From Tenebrio molitor (lineage: Eukaryota > Arthropoda > Insecta > Coleoptera > Tenebrionidae): DNA of 64,000 nucleotides. Positions 11,495 to 25,004 of this stretch are shown here, one piece after another. Position 1 is the stretch's first letter. Each line of letters begins with the position of its first letter. The translations under genes and the position numbers were made by a program. The stretch covers positions 6,510,001-6,574,000 of the forward strand of contig NC_091052.1 of NCBI RefSeq assembly GCF_963966145.1. Reading direction: 5' to 3'. The notes beneath the pieces are model-generated. The model ran no database searches. It was not told the DNA's origin and saw only the letters and a program-made list of their open reading frames with translations.

Positions 11495-11664
11495 TACCTA
11501 TCTTATGTAGAAAACAACAACACACATTAACATTTTGGCACACGTCACTATTAAAAAATGTTTTTTTTAATTATTGATTTATCAGAAATAGTCTATTCTA
11601 TTTTCCCCAGAATGATGATAATGTTGTAGATAATCGCAGAATGTATAAAAAAACTAGTAAATTA

Positions 11665-11897
11665 CAGCTGGTTGCAAAAAAAACGGGAACTGTCAGTATA
11701 ACATTGACACATTTTTGCAATTTTTCCATAGTGTGAAACCTTCTTACGAGAGATAGGTTAGATTTAACGTCAAAATTCAATGACATTTTTAAAAATCACT
11801 TGATAGGTATTGTCAAGTAGACAATTAATTGACAAATCGACAAAACCAAATTTACATTAGGAAAATTTTCATTTCCCGATTTTTTTGAAACCAGCTG
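11665..11897. mobile_element. 233-base TA-flanked MITE with CAGCTGGTT termini
   Basis: It starts CAGCTGGTTGCAAAAAAAAC and ends ATTTTTTTGAAACCAGCTG, with TA on both sides (11663-11664 and 11898-11899). The inverted terminal repeat is about 27 bases with a few mismatches. Non-autonomous. Confidence 0.8.
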
Positions 11898-11899
11898 TA

Positions 11900-13250
11900 G
11901 ATCCCTTTTGTTTGAAAACATCAAGTAGAAGTCACACCCGACGAAAGTAAAGGTGTAAAAATTGCACAATCTGTGACATCTTTTTTCGTGTCGAGTTTTG
12001 GAAGCGACAATTTTTCTAAACATTACATTTCCCATTTCGTTTTGTACCAACAACATTTTAAAAGTCGCAACAACTGTTGTTTGCAAACAGAAACATTACT
12101 AGCTGGACGCATAATTATTATTAATGTGTGTAGTTAAACAACTCGTTTAAAATAAGAATTAATCCTCGTTAATTTGGCAATTTTCGGTCGGATTAAATTA
12201 CAAATTTACGTTTGCGAATCCAGTCTTTCTCTTCGGGGAAATATGCGGTTAAGTAAACACTAAATAAATTATTTTAGTGCACTGCGGCTAAATACGTATG
12301 TTGATGTGCAGTCCCACCGTCGATTGAACTTTCAAAAACGCGTTACTTCGCCTTTCGACTATTAAATTCGTCATTAATTCTGAAATAGTAATCCTGGATG
12401 TTCCTGACGTTTTCAGGCGCCACTTGAACACCTCCCATAAAAACCCGACAACAGACTAACTCCTAACAATTCAAATTAACGCCTCTTTAACATTTTAATT
12501 ATTATTAATAATGACAACGATGCGATCGAAGATGACTTATTTTGTCCTTCGCGACACTCGGACGGTCACGTACGTACATTACATAATTCGGAATATGTAA
12601 AATTCAATGTAAATTTGTTCGTTTAGTTAGTCACCAGATAATCGTGGTTTTAAATTTATCCAATAAACGCGGAATAATTTAAAACCGTATTTAATCTCCT
12701 TCCAGTCCGTTCGCTTCTGGGATGACTTTCATTTGCCCTCGAGAACTCTGTTGACAAATGTAATTCGGTTCGAATAATTCGGTTTACTGCATTTTTTCCA
12801 GGCAATCAGTCGGAGATTAAATATCGGAAATAATTGAAAACTGGTCGTGAAAATCTGTTTGTTTCGGCAACGATAAGCTGTGACGCAATTTGATGATAAT
12901 TTACGTTTAAAAGAGTCGAAATAAACAAATTTACCCCGTTTTTGGGGGCGTCAAGGTCGCTTGAAGGGTGACCTATCCCCGCACGAATCCTTTCAAGAAT
13001 TTGCCAAATAACAAGGGATGGGACAGCGCCATTGACATAATGAATTTAATAAGGGTCGAATGTTTTCCCGTCAAACTGCAACTAGCGCTCTAGCGAGAAA
13101 ACCGTAGTGAAGGGAATTTCAAATTCGATTCCTTCAGTACTGTTTGTTTTAATCAGTTTCTTGTTGTCCTGTCACGGTTTATGGGGCAATATTTTGACGG
13201 TCGTTATAATAAAACTCGATTGAGCTTCTGATGGAGCGCGCCAGAGCCGA
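11900..13250. other. Spacer without a supported gene
   Basis: No coding region was supported on either strand. G+C content rises from about 12.9 kb towards the G+C-rich block that follows. It may be upstream sequence of the SLC7 gene (inference from position only). Confidence 0.4.
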
Positions 13251-13259
13251 GAGCTTAAT

Positions 13260-13720
13260 TTTCAGTTGCGCAACTTGAGCAGCCTTTCAGGGATTTAGCA
13301 TCCCGTCTAGATCGATTCGGTGGGGAACGAGTGGTCAGGTATTTTTAGTGAAAGTGTGACGTCACCGATCGCCGATAACTCAATCGATGGCGATTTTCCA
13401 AAACCGTTTTGTTTTCCACGTTTCCGTGCAAGCAAACGAAGCGCGACTAATAATAATATAACGACCAGAGCATGTGAATGTGTAAATTTGGGATTGCGCC
13501 CACCGGATTTGATTCGTGCAGGTCGGTATTCACTCGCCGTTTGGCGGGAGAAGCCGCCGCCGCCATTGGCTCCGGCCTGAAACTGAATCGAATCGATTTC
13601 AGGAGTTTCAGGACACGCCGCTTCCCACGCTTTTCGCTTGGCGTACGCGCCAATGTACATGCAACGGCATATTTTGCGCTGCCTGGGAGGATTTCTGGGG
13701 ATTTTTGGGTGATAATAACG
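13260..13720. other. G+C-rich block, possible promoter or 5' exon
   Basis: This block is clearly richer in CpG and G+C than its neighbours and includes a GCCGCCGCCGCC-type run near 13551-13566. Open frames exist in several overlapping registers on both strands. That is expected from G+C content alone, so none is called. It could be a promoter or 5' untranslated exon of the transporter 8 kb downstream, but no splice link was shown. Confidence 0.3.
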
Positions 13721-13989
13721 CTAATTAATCGTCACGCATCGTTTTACCGAGAACTAATCCGGCACATGATCAGCTGTGACGTGTTGGATGCTGCACAAAT
13801 TTGTTTTTTCGCGAACGTGCAAACATTAGCCCGGGTCGATTGGTATAATGCAAATACCGGAAAGCATGTGACCGCGTGGGTGGTAAATCCAGCTAAAGTC
13901 ACATGATGCTCCTGGACAAAATATTTTCAAAGATATGTTAATAAATGAATCATTCCGAAAACGGAGTGTAGACGTTTTGCAGACGAGCT

Positions 13990-14170
13990 CTTTGTTTAAC
14001 AGACAATCAATCGTTTTAACAGTTACTGCAACAGTTATCAAATCCGTGTTTTCAGATTTATGTGGTATTACCGGTCTAATACAAAGCTTCACGTCCCCGT
14101 ACAGTGAGTACTTAATGCCATTCGAGGGTGCTTTGTGTTCAGTTTTCCCCTTTGGCAATCAGTTGTGTGT
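13990..14170. repeat. Diverged repeat copy A
   Basis: The segment around TTTCAGATTTATGTGG, then TACCGGTCTAA...CAAAGCT, then TGTTCAGTTTT, reappears in diverged form near 15960-16110. The copies lie on opposite sides of the decayed Tc1-like element. Confidence 0.5.
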
Positions 14171-14573
14171 TTTACTATATCTTGTTATTTGCTCAGGTCT
14201 CTTGTACTTTTTTGTGTTTCTTAATCTTGTGTGAGTTACTCCTTTTTTAGTGTTTTTCTTTAAAATAGCTTGTTAAAAAATTTAAAATAAATTTCATACT
14301 ATGACTGAAATTTATCCGCTAAAGATGAAGAGTCTACGCAGATACGAAAGATTTATTTAGCAAATAACTCAGTCGAATGATGCAAAATCTTGTAAATGTT
14401 TTTACAAAGTGATTGGAAAGCGCAAACTTTTCTAATTTGTAAAATTATAAATCATTGTTGTAGGGTATGCAATTATATATTATTTTTAATAACTGCAATG
14501 GCTCCAGAAATTATAACTACACCCCAAATGTTGGTAATTAAATGAAAAAAATTAATGACTTGTACATATACTG

Positions 14574-15709
14574 CTTATCATAGAAAATGCAACACCCGGA
14601 AGAAATGAAGATATCTTAATCAAATTTGGTTTACGTAATTATATTTAAATGAAGAAAAAATAAAAATTTCCAAAGAAAAGCTTCGTATACTATATTGAAG
14701 TCATTATTTCACTAATCTCTATAACCACCCCATGAAACAATACATTCACGAACGCGTATATGGATGCTTCGAATAAGCGTTCTTCTTGTGCTACAGATTT
14801 GTTAGTTCTTTGCCCATATCTCAACCATGTTCAATTTTCAAAAAGTCCAGAGACCTGGACGACCAAAGGAGATCATCAATTGAGATTTTTGTAAAAGTTC
14901 TTTAGTAACATAAGCAATGAGTGAACGCGGGTTATCCTGTTGAAAACAAACTACTCCTTTCCATTTCAAAGGAGAAATTTTGTCTTCTGTGTTTGCAAGG
15001 ATTATCATGCATGTCCAAGCAAAAATGAGATTCATCACTGAATACCACATTTCATTGTTGGTCCCACTGGATCTGTTCGTTGCACCGTTACACTCTTCGA
15101 CATCGACGATTTGCTCTTAGAGCTATATTTGCCTTGAGTTAAATGCATCCTGAAAGAATGGAGCACAAAATTTTTTATTCTGGGTTAAACAGATGGCATA
15201 GAAGAGCCTCTGGAGCTTCATACTAGAACTAGACACCTCTTGTAGAGATAACTCTGTATTTTAGAGCCAACAGTCAGATGGTTGCCTTGACGTTCTGTGG
15301 TCCTTCTGACAATTGTTATTCTTCTACTGCGTTAGTGTCTACCTTCATTTAGCCAAACTTAACAACATTTCGTCATCGTTGAAGGATTTCAGCTGGTCTT
15401 TCTTGCCACTTCTTTTAATTTCTTTTCAGTTTTCAAATTCAGTTAAGTGTCTAAAGTGATTGCGTCTTCCCACACGAGACAATATGATGTTTGACAACTG
15501 CTGTCAACACAAGGAAATTGATTTTGTTGTGTGAAGCAGAAAAACAGCAATAAAGAAGTTGCAGATAAATTAAGATAAAAAACTAATAAAAACCATTACA
15601 ATACATCGAAACTTTTTGAAATTTTACTCGCTTGATATTTATTCATCTACAATTATGAAGTCTAATTGAAATATTTCGTTCCTTCTGGGTGTTGCACTTT
15701 CAATGATAA
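14574..15709 (-). mobile_element. Decayed Tc1/mariner-like transposon
   Basis: About 1.14 kb, the usual size of a Tc1/mariner element. The ends pair: TTATCATAGAAAATGCAACA on the left matches TGTTGCACTTTCAATGATAA on the right, and both contain GCAACACCC. The minus strand carries fragments of a transposase. These include an FQQDN motif followed by a basic/aromatic stretch with the spacing of the second catalytic block of the Tc1 family. Frames are broken by shifts and stops, so it is inactive. Confidence 0.75.
14838..15050 (-). pseudogene. Tc1-like transposase fragment
   Basis: A 70-residue open stretch containing WKGVVCFQQDNPRSLIAYVT. This resembles the region around the second catalytic Asp of Tc1/mariner transposases (consensus QQDNARPH). 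The PRSL in place of PRPH and the surrounding stops show decay. Further remnants lie at about 15360-15440 on the same strand. Confidence 0.65.
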
Positions 15710-15959
15710 TTAAGTATTATGTACGTGCAGTTAATAACTATAGTATGTCAATATTCGTTGAGCTGAAAGATAAAACTTAAAGTTTTAAGAATTGGCCAAA
15801 ATTTGAGAAGACTTTTTAGGCTAATTACTTTTTGTTTAGTTTAATTTTTTAAATCTTTGTTTAATTTGTTTAATCAAATTAAAATTAAACTTATAATTCC
15901 TGGACGCACGTTTTATCACACATAAGTGACAAAACAGTTACGAAAAAGTAAATAATTTT

Positions 15960-16110
15960 TAACTGTTGTGTTAGCAGCATTGTTAGTAATCAAATTGCTA
16001 ATTTTCCAGATTTATATGGTGCTACCGGTGTAAACCAAAGCTACAGGTTGATACACCTAGAGTGAGTAGTTGAGACGGGTGATTTTTGTTCAGTTTTACT
16101 TTCCACTTGT
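15960..16110. repeat. Diverged repeat copy B
   Basis: Counterpart of the 13990-14170 segment: TTCCAGATTTATATGG, TACCGGTGTAAACCAAAGCT and TTGTTCAGTTTT occur in the same order and orientation. Confidence 0.5.
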
Positions 16111-16261
16111 GCATCTTTTAGCACATCTACCTAACCAGATTTTCTCCTTTATTTTTCCTTTACTTCTGTATTAATTTTGTGGTGTTCCTGCTATCACAGT
16201 GTAATTAAATCAGTGACTAAACTAGTGAAATGTCTATGTAAAATTTTTAAATCCTCTCAAA

Positions 16262-19200
16262 CGTCTGAAGTAGACATTCAATTTTGCCAATAAATTAAAT
16301 AACATCCAAACGAGTTTATTGTATAAGTCCAAATAAAGTCAGCAACTTCCTTGAAACGTGAAATTTAAATATTTACGAAAATATGAAGGTATAGGTAATT
16401 TGCTTCCTTCAACAACGCTATCCTGTTGGTGGGCCCAATTAAGTCCAATGGGAACTCTAACCTGCTGTCACAGATTCCATCAGAGTATCATAAGAGTGTG
16501 GGCTGTATACAGCGCTTGTGGTTAAACGATAAACTAGGCGACTTGCCAGAATTTCATTTAGTTTTTTTCAGTTTTATTATACTTGGCCGAAATGTAACTT
16601 TTGATAAATTTTACTTATCGCAATAAAAACATTGCAAAACAACTTGAACTTATTGTATTAAGAAGTGCGAACTAAAAATATTGGTTGGCTGTTTATAGAA
16701 AATATTAATATTTATTTGCGATCAGTGAAATGAATGAGTCAATTTACTGCATCAATATTTTCGCGGTCATATTCAGTGATATTTGTACGTTTTACCATTT
16801 ATTCATAGCAATGATTTACTATGTATAAGAAACTGGAACAGCTAAATTAATGTGCTTACTTATACCTACCATTAATTACCGTTACAATTATACTATAAAA
16901 TTTACAACATAAAATTGATTGCGTCACTTTGTTTATTTAAAGTAAGTACAATTTATTTATTTTATGGTGCATTCTATCCAAATCATTTTAAAAACAACAA
17001 TAGGTTCATACATGTTTCGCCAATAAATATGAATTTTGTTGGCAAGATTAGTGTACCTAAGCGTACTAAAATTAACTTTCATAGTAACATGCATTAGGAC
17101 CGTGTTTATTAAAATTTGAAATAAAACTACATGTTAAAAAAGCTGGTCGCATATAATCCTCGCATTGTGTTAATTAAAATAATTATTCCATTATTATTAC
17201 TTAGTCCAACATATTTGATATAAACAATACGACGCTTCCGACCATGTGCAATAATATTTACATCAACAATATTGTTACATACAATGTTATGATGATATTT
17301 TCATTATGTATCTAATATCTACACTATTTTTAAAATGCAAGAAATATTGAGTAAAATTACAAAATAAGCCAACAAAACTATTTCTGAAGCTAGGTAGTAG
17401 AAAAATAAGGAGAAGCTTCGGTTACGTCTGGGCTTTCGTCCTTTAGATCTCTTGTTTCAGTAAGGGCAACAGACAGGACTCGCAGCGGGAATTGAAATGT
17501 TTAAACATTTCTCAACATCTGAAAAACACTTAAAAATTTATATTCAGCTTTTCTAAATTTAAAGTGATAAATACGTAGAAAGTCTATAAATAGAAAATAA
17601 ATTATTAGGTACTTATCATTTCATTAATGAATTGGAAAATAGAATTTAATTTAATCTGTGGCTCGGGATGCATATCGCCGGTAATGATATAATACTGTCA
17701 TAAAATAATTGATAACGTCTTGGTGGTAATCCTTTGTCATGATTAAGCTCCGATTTGAAATCCATCTAATCTGAATTTAATAATCAAATGCACGTGGTTG
17801 ATGGTTGCATAACCACCGGACTTTGCGAAATGGTCTTGTCAAAAAACACATGCCGTTTTGCAAATCTGAAATTGTTTAATGTGCCAGGGCCACGTGTAAG
17901 AAAACAACAAACCCAAACCTATTTAGAAAATAGTTCACGAATTGTTTACTTTAGAGAGACTGACATTAAAGTTGTAATTTTATCCTGAAGCTCCTGATTC
18001 AAGCCGAAATGTCATGTCAACACTAATAGAAAAAAATTCTTTACTAGAACATTGATTTTAGTTCCCATTTAGCTTTAGCGAGTACATTTCACGTTGAGCG
18101 TTGTCCTGAAAATATAGTGCCGCACGGAGGTCCTTTATTTTAATTATTTGTCAATTTTTACTACTTATTTTTTTCTAAATGTATTTTTAACTGCATACGC
18201 TGTTATAATTCTCTAAATTATACTTAGTTGAAAGGTCTACAAAACTTCCAGGGGATTTTTTTCCTTTGACTCCTCTTGATTTATGCAGTTTTTTGTTTTT
18301 CTACTATTGACCTTCAACTCGTAGATTTGGCAGGATATCTCTGCCTGTGCTGTTAGAAATATAAATTTTTTACAATCCTACAATGTTTATTTTCCTATTT
18401 CTTTTGCAACAGGCTTGAATTTTAAATTTACATTTTTTACAATTGATTTCAAATTCCAGCTAAACTTTTTTAGCACCTTATGTCGTCTAAATTTACACAA
18501 GAAACACGAATCATTCCTCTAAATGTCGGATTTATATCAGATACTTTAGTAAAAAGCAATTCAAGAATGGTATTCGTCTTCGCTGCACGCAAAATAAAAT
18601 GCCAAATAAATGCCAATCTTTCCGCCACTCTCGAGCTCCGATGTAACCGCCATCACATATTAAACTTCCACTTCCCATTCCTATTATTGTTCCCTGGTGT
18701 ACGTGATTTTGGTCAAACAACAATAATTTTGCAATAATTTACGGCCGAATTACGACTATGATGCCACAGGAAGGTCGCATTGTTTTATTTTTAATACTAT
18801 TCACGTGGTCATTTATTCCTGCGGCTATTTTAATTTAGGCGCCGCTGTTTGCACAGACCTGAAAATTCAGAAACAACGCTGCAAACAAATAGTCTCCACG
18901 AAAAATGAAGCTTATTACACGGACTCAAACGCCAACTTAATTTATTTCGTAATATTTCATCCAAATGAAATAAACAAGTTGTTTGCAAAAGTCGAGCTTT
19001 CCAGCTTTGTTCGTGCTACACCTGGAAATCAGTCAAGGAACACGCACGTCTCGCATAAATTCATATAAATTATGAATCGGTCCTGGTTTTGTCAATTGGC
19101 AAGTGTGCCAGACGCCACGCAACGTGCTTTGTCATCCGATGTCAGTAGTAGCCGACGTAAAATGTGTTGATGTTACTCGGTTTGGCGTTGCTTTGTCACT

Positions 19201-21450
19201 ACCAAACAATTTGTCGTCTGCCAACATGCAGGAATAGTTTAATTCATAAATAAAAATTACAGTTAACAAGTCAAGGCGCTAATGTATCTATTAAAAACAT
19301 CAACAAAATTCGCATGACTGTTGGCGGAGTGGTTGGCATGCCTCTTGGATCACTGACAGTGGCTCAGTTAGTGAAAAGTGCTTGAGCTGGTGAGTTGGAT
19401 AGATAATGTTAGATACCATCAAGGAAATCCTGGACTGCAGGTTTATAAAGACTTTTAAACAGTCTTCTCAAGCAACACAAAGTACACCAGGTATATTTTT
19501 GCTGCTTCTGTATAACTTTCGGTTTTACGGGAAATAATCTTGAACACTTTCCAGGTGTTATATAACTCCAAAAATTTTAGGAAAGTAAGTTTAAATTAAA
19601 ATGGATATTAAACTTACACCACACACTTAACAAAAACTAACAAGTCTAATGTCAGAGACAGCACGCTTGTGCAAATACCCTTTGTGTTCATTTAACTCTT
19701 AGTACTTCACAGTAATTAAGATTGTTAATTAAAACAACTTAATCCTGTTTTGATCCTTGTGGAATCTACAAGGATAACACAATCGCAGCCCTGGACCACC
19801 GAAGAAAACTATTTTTACTGTGCGACATTTTTGGCACGGCTCGTGAACCTCGCCGTGAAAAAAAGATTATTCTTAAACCTAAGACCTATCAACACATATT
19901 TTATCGTTATTTTCATTTTATTCTCTTTTTAAAATAACCCCACGATAATTCGCAGTTTTTTCCCTTACTCGTTTCAAGCAATCTCAAAATATATTTTTTT
20001 AAAATCTGGCAGGTGTGGAACCTTACGGAATATTTTTAGCAAGTTAACTAAAAAAGAATTAGGGTAGAGTACGACCTAAAATTGACTTACATTAACGAAA
20101 CGTGTTAGATCTAGAACAACATGGAACAGGTGTGTGGCTAATTATTTATTCAAAGAGATAATAAAGGACACTTAAATTAGGTGTTTCAATAAAAGCGGAC
20201 TAGAACGTTTGTTTAATACAAAGGTAACGGTAAGGTAATACATTAGTGTTTCAAATAGATTTTCTGATTGCTTCAGTTATGTATAAATTTGAAGCGGGGG
20301 GTGCTTCTGTTTTGAAATATTTAAAATAAAAATAAATCTAAATTAAGCGGTCAAGAACTGTCATCACAACACACACACATTAAGTGCAATTTAAAGATGC
20401 AGTTTTTACTGAACAAGTGGCCTTGAAACAATCAAGTCAATCAATAATTCAATGAAATCGTTCGACAAACTGTTTTTACTAGTCCATTAAAAAAAATACA
20501 AACCGTATAATCTAGATTGTAGAATATCAAAGCTGGTATTTTTCTTTGGTGACGTCGTAGACTGTCGAAGTAGCAATTTCAATTAAAATCTATCGAACAA
20601 ACCAATTTATTTCATGTAAGTTTATTCAATCAAAGGCTTCAGATTAATGAATATTAACACGGACTATTAAAAATAGCATCGACTCGGTTGTTGAAGAATA
20701 ATCAAGGATTATTCTATAGATAAGAGAAAATTTCCAGTCAATAATTCCATTGCTGACGACCGGAAATGTGCAACTTCAATGGTGCAACAAAGAGTGCAAG
20801 TTTTCAACGAAATGGACGCAACATTTGATAAGATTTGTCACCGAAAATGAAGATGTTATCATTTGAGATTTTTTATTAGTTAAAGTTAAAATGGAAACGA
20901 TTTGTATCTGTATGTGGTGTAAGTTTTTCGATCAGTATTTAATCAACCACAGAAATAAATAAGTATCATTTGATGTTGCATGGGTGAAAAAAAAAGAAAT
21001 GGTAAATTGCGAAGGTAAGAAATATATTCGTGTCTTAACAGTAATGGAAGAGTGCGAAAGATTTTTTATAACAGGACCAGGAGGTCTTTTCCGAGACGTT
21101 ATCCTGTTTTTCGTCGTAAAACTGGATAGATCTAAATTGAGGTAACAGATCGTGGGTCAGCGGAAAATATGGAAATGGGATTTTCGAACTTCCTCATAAA
21201 ATAAATTATTCAACAACAACAGATCTATTTGTATTCCGCCATCGATGTATTTTCCGGCGTTCCTTCTCCCCAATTTTCACAAACCGCCTCGTAACAAAAT
21301 TAATTATTATATCAACCCGTCCGATCTACTGACATTGATAACTTAATACTCGGGTTAAAATAGACATGCTTTTGAACTGCACTCGATAATAATTGATGAA
21401 TTAAATTTGGACGTTTTCGATTTTTTTATCAAATCTCTACTTAAGAAGGT
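16262..21450. other. 5 kb AT-rich gene desert upstream of the SLC7 gene
   Basis: Only short, low-complexity open frames are present, with no motifs. I found no tRNA, no rRNA and no clear inverted-repeat transposon. The transporter's upstream promoter or 5' exons may lie here. Confidence 0.45.
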
Positions 21451-21553
21451 ATTTGGATAAGCTCCGTATAAATGCGCTTTCGCTTGCTTCTCCCACGACC
21501 ACTCGAGACATCCTCGACGAGAAATCGCAGCTCTGGCAACATTCGCCGTTTCA

Positions 21554-23828
21554 ATGTTGGTCTCACTTTCAGGAAACAACAATGCGTCCCCAAAAGATGG
21601 TGTTCAGTGGCGTGGGAACAGGACCAGCAACGGCCAGTGCAACGGAACAGGCTGCGGCCTCCGGTTCAGCGGGCTCGCCGCCGACGGTGAAGGCGGCGGC
21701 GGCTTCAACGGCTCTGAAGAGTCAGCCGCAGCAGGGCCGGACCAGCTGGAGGGGCCGGGCTCAATTGAGAATGACACTATTCACCTCAAGAGACGGGTGG
21801 GACTCGTCAGTGGGGTGGCTTTAATTGTCGGGACTATGATAGGTGAGTTGTGCGAAATTGGGCAATTTGTTCTTGAGAGTGTGTCAAAAATAGGTTCCGG
21901 AATTTTCGTTTCCCCGTCGGGTCTGTTGGAGAGAACCGGATCAATCGGGATGAGCTTTATTATATGGATGTCGTGTGGGTTGTTATCCCTATTAGGTGAG
22001 TCCAAAAATTCATTTCCGACTTGTGGTACTAACAAACATGCCAAGTCTACCCGCCACAAACTTTGTAAACTGAAATTTGTATCTTACACCTGACAGATGA
22101 AAGTTTACAGAGTAAGTAAGTAACTTATTTTCGTCTTAAATTCTTCCAATTTATACAAGTGACGACGTCTTGACGTCAATTTAGCACATGACACACCTAC
22201 ACGGTTTTGGAATGATCCTTTAAGTACCGATATTTCGTTCCGATATTTTCCCCCACTTGAGACATCGTTGGCCATTTGCAGGCGCTCTGTCTTATGCCGA
22301 ATTGGGCACCATGAACACATCATCTGGGGCGGAATATGCCTACTTTATGGACGCTTTTGGAGCACCACCGGCTTTCCTATTTTCCTGGGCTAGCACCCTG
22401 GTTTTGAAACCCTCGCAGATGGCGATCATCTGTCTAAGTTTTGGAAAATATGCCGTGGAAGCGTTTGTGACCGAATGCGAACCTCCGGAAATCGTCGTGA
22501 AAATGGTGGCCCTTCTGGCTGTCGGTAAATTCTTTCCACCTTCGATAAACCAGATTTGACACACATTCTTTTTAGTCGTGATTCTATACGTAAACTGCTA
22601 CAGTGTCAACTTGGCCACGAGCGTCCAAAACGTCTTCACGGCTGCCAAGTTGGTCGCAGTACTGATCGTCATAGCCGGAGGAACTTACAAAATGTTTGAA
22701 GGTACGTATACCTTCAGTTAGTGATGTCGAAACCAGTACCCGCTTGTTTGTTTTTTTCGAAGGTAATACTCAACACCTGCGGGAGCCCTTCAGAGGGACG
22801 CAGTACTCCGTGGGCAACATCGCCACGGCCTTTTACACGGGCCTATGGGCATACGACGGGTGGAACAACCTGAATTACGTGACGGAAGAAATAAAGAACC
22901 CTTCACGGTAATAACCCCATAATCTCGACAAAATCAATTGATCAGAGGGTTGACACTGATTTCAGCAACTTGCCGCGAAGCATAATTATTGGTATTCCTT
23001 TGGTAACAATCTGTTACGCTTTGATCAACGTGTCATACTTAACAGTGATGTCGCCGATGGAGATGATCACTAGCGAAGCAGTCGCTGTCACTTTTGGCAA
23101 CAGACTGTTAGGCGCTATGGCCTGGTTGATGCCCCTTTCTGTCACCATTTCGACCTTCGGGTCGGCTAATGGTACTCTGTTCGCTGCTGGTCGGCTGTGC
23201 TTTGCTGCGAGCCGCGAAGGACATCTTTTGGATATCCTGTCCTACGTCCACATTCGCAGATACACACCTGCTCCCGGCTTAATTTTCCACGTGAGTGTTG
23301 TTCGCTTCTCGCACGATATAAATTTCATTTGTGGTTCTCAGTCTTTAATAGCGGCCGCCATGGTGCTGTACGGTACCATCGACTCGCTGATAGATTTCTT
23401 CAGCTTCACTGCGTGGATATTTTACGGAGGTGCGATGGTGGCTCTGATTGTGATGCGATACACTAAGCCGAACTATCCTAGGCCCTACAAGGTACCAAAA
23501 TCCCGTAAATGATGTTCGTTCCATACAATTTTCAATTTCAGGTGCCAATTATCATTCCTTATGTGGTATTAGTGATCTCTTTCTACCTGATAATAGGTCC
23601 CATAGTAGACAAGCCTACCATTGAGTACCTGTATGCAGCCATGTTCATATTGGGAGGGATGATTTTCTATGTCCCATTCGTACATTACAAATTGCGAATA
23701 CCCTTCATGGGTGAGTGATCAAAACGCTTTGTCGCTGTTCGTTTCTCAATTTATTTTTCGTAGACGGCGTGACTGTCTTCTTGCAGATGATATTCGAAGT
23801 GGCACCGACATCTACAATGTTGGAGTAA
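21554..23828 (+). CDS. SLC7 family amino-acid transporter light chain (LAT / y+LAT type)
   Basis: Multi-pass membrane amino-acid exchanger of the APC superfamily. Exons: 21554-21842, 21894-21995, 22282-22525, 22576-22701, 22763-22907, 22966-23290, 23342-23491, 23542-23710 and 23764-23828. The N-terminal ~75 residues are Gly/Asn/Ser-rich and cytoplasmic. The core begins LKRRVGLVSGVALIVGTMIG then GSGIFVSP, the substrate-binding loop of membrane segment 1. GALSYAELGTM and an FSWASTLVLKPSQ segment follow, and a Cys in VTECEPPE lies between segments 3 and 4. That is where light chains form the disulfide with the SLC3A2 heavy chain. YDGWNNLNYVTEE is the segment 6 signature. About 12 membrane segments are expected. 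The start is uncertain: ATG 21554 keeps the frame, but GGTCTCACTTTCAG just after it could be an acceptor for an upstream 5' exon. The closest fly relatives are probably the y+L-type SLC7 genes. Confidence 0.9.
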
Positions 23829-25000
23829 ACTGGAGGAAGCTCAAATCAAATTTATATATTTGTAGCTGGTAGTTGGTCATGGTTACAGGGAACGCTGTGG
23901 GTTTCATCTATACAACATTATTTTTGTCAAGGCTTTTGTGACTCTCAAAAATGTGTAGATGGAACTAGAAAATTATATATAAATGTGAAATATAGAGGTA
24001 AATTGCACGGATCATTCCCAACCATCGGATATTTCATGGGGTGCAACGTGGATATCCACAATCGTTTTATTCGTTCAAATAAAATTAGTGTGAAGCAATA
24101 ATCTATAGAGTGAATAGCACTTACTCGTACCTACAAGTAGACGAAGATAAGTGTCAAATTTATCTAACTGTGTAGCTGTTAACGCCGAAGCAATGTTTTT
24201 TGAAGAGATTTCGTTAATCTTTTTCGCTAATTTTATTTGAATTTGATATTTTTGCATTTTATATAAAGTATACATTTATTACAAAAAGTCTGACTTTTTT
24301 ATGAAATTATTTTTATATAGTAAAACTTCCTGTAACCATGATATCAAACAATATTAAAACTATATAGATTGACATGTTTACGGTAAAAATATGGTCCTAT
24401 CATTCCTTACCTAAACATTGTTAATGTATTTTAGACAACTACTGTATTTTTGTTTTCTACATATTTTTATTTTACATTTTAGTTTATTATTAAAAGATTC
24501 GAATCCTAAACGAGAGTATTATTCTTATTACTGCAAGAAAATGACAGAGATTTTATTTTTCTGACATTTTTTGCTATGTACAAAATGTACCTGCGTAATA
24601 GTGTTGTACGATATAATATTAATATTTTCTTTATATATTTATTAACATATCTCCAAATGCTCTCATACGAATCTTGAATGACATCGAGTTACTACTGCAA
24701 AAATTGTTGTTTTTATTATTTGATAATGGTTTTTGTATAAAATTTAGAAGAGTACATTGTTGCCAAATGTAAAGCATATAATGTTGTGCAATATAAAATA
24801 AATATTATATTGTAATAAATACTCGAGTACTTATTTGCAATCGTTAACGTCATTTTGGAGTTGCGGAGATGCTAATAAAACAAGGCTAAAAAACAGATCT
24901 CTTGAAATTGTCAAAGAATCACTCAAGATCGTAAATTGTTACCGGAAAATTAACAAATATTTCTCATGATAACAAACACTTTGTTAATATAGCTCAGGGT
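23829..25000 (+). other. Probable 3' untranslated region and AT-rich spacer
   Basis: Contains several AATAAA-type signals downstream of the transporter, for example in CAAATAAAATTAG near 24075 and AAAATAAATATT near 24797. The exact poly(A) site cannot be assigned. No gene was seen. Confidence 0.45.
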
Positions 25001-25004
25001 CCGT

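Noticed and set aside
13307..13906. Overlapping open frames of 70-142 codons on both strands
   Set aside because: All lie in one G+C-rich block where stops are rare. No frame shows recognisable protein motifs or splice continuity.
19320..19400. tRNA-like start (TTGGCGGAGTGGTTGGCATG) resembling a polymerase III A box
   Set aside because: No GGTTCGA-type B box at the right distance and no cloverleaf can be drawn, so neither a tRNA nor a SINE head is supported.
21453..21824. 123-codon frame starting upstream of the transporter
   Set aside because: It is out of frame with the transporter core (LKRRVGLVSG...), which continues from the 21554 frame. The Ala-rich translation is a frame shadow.
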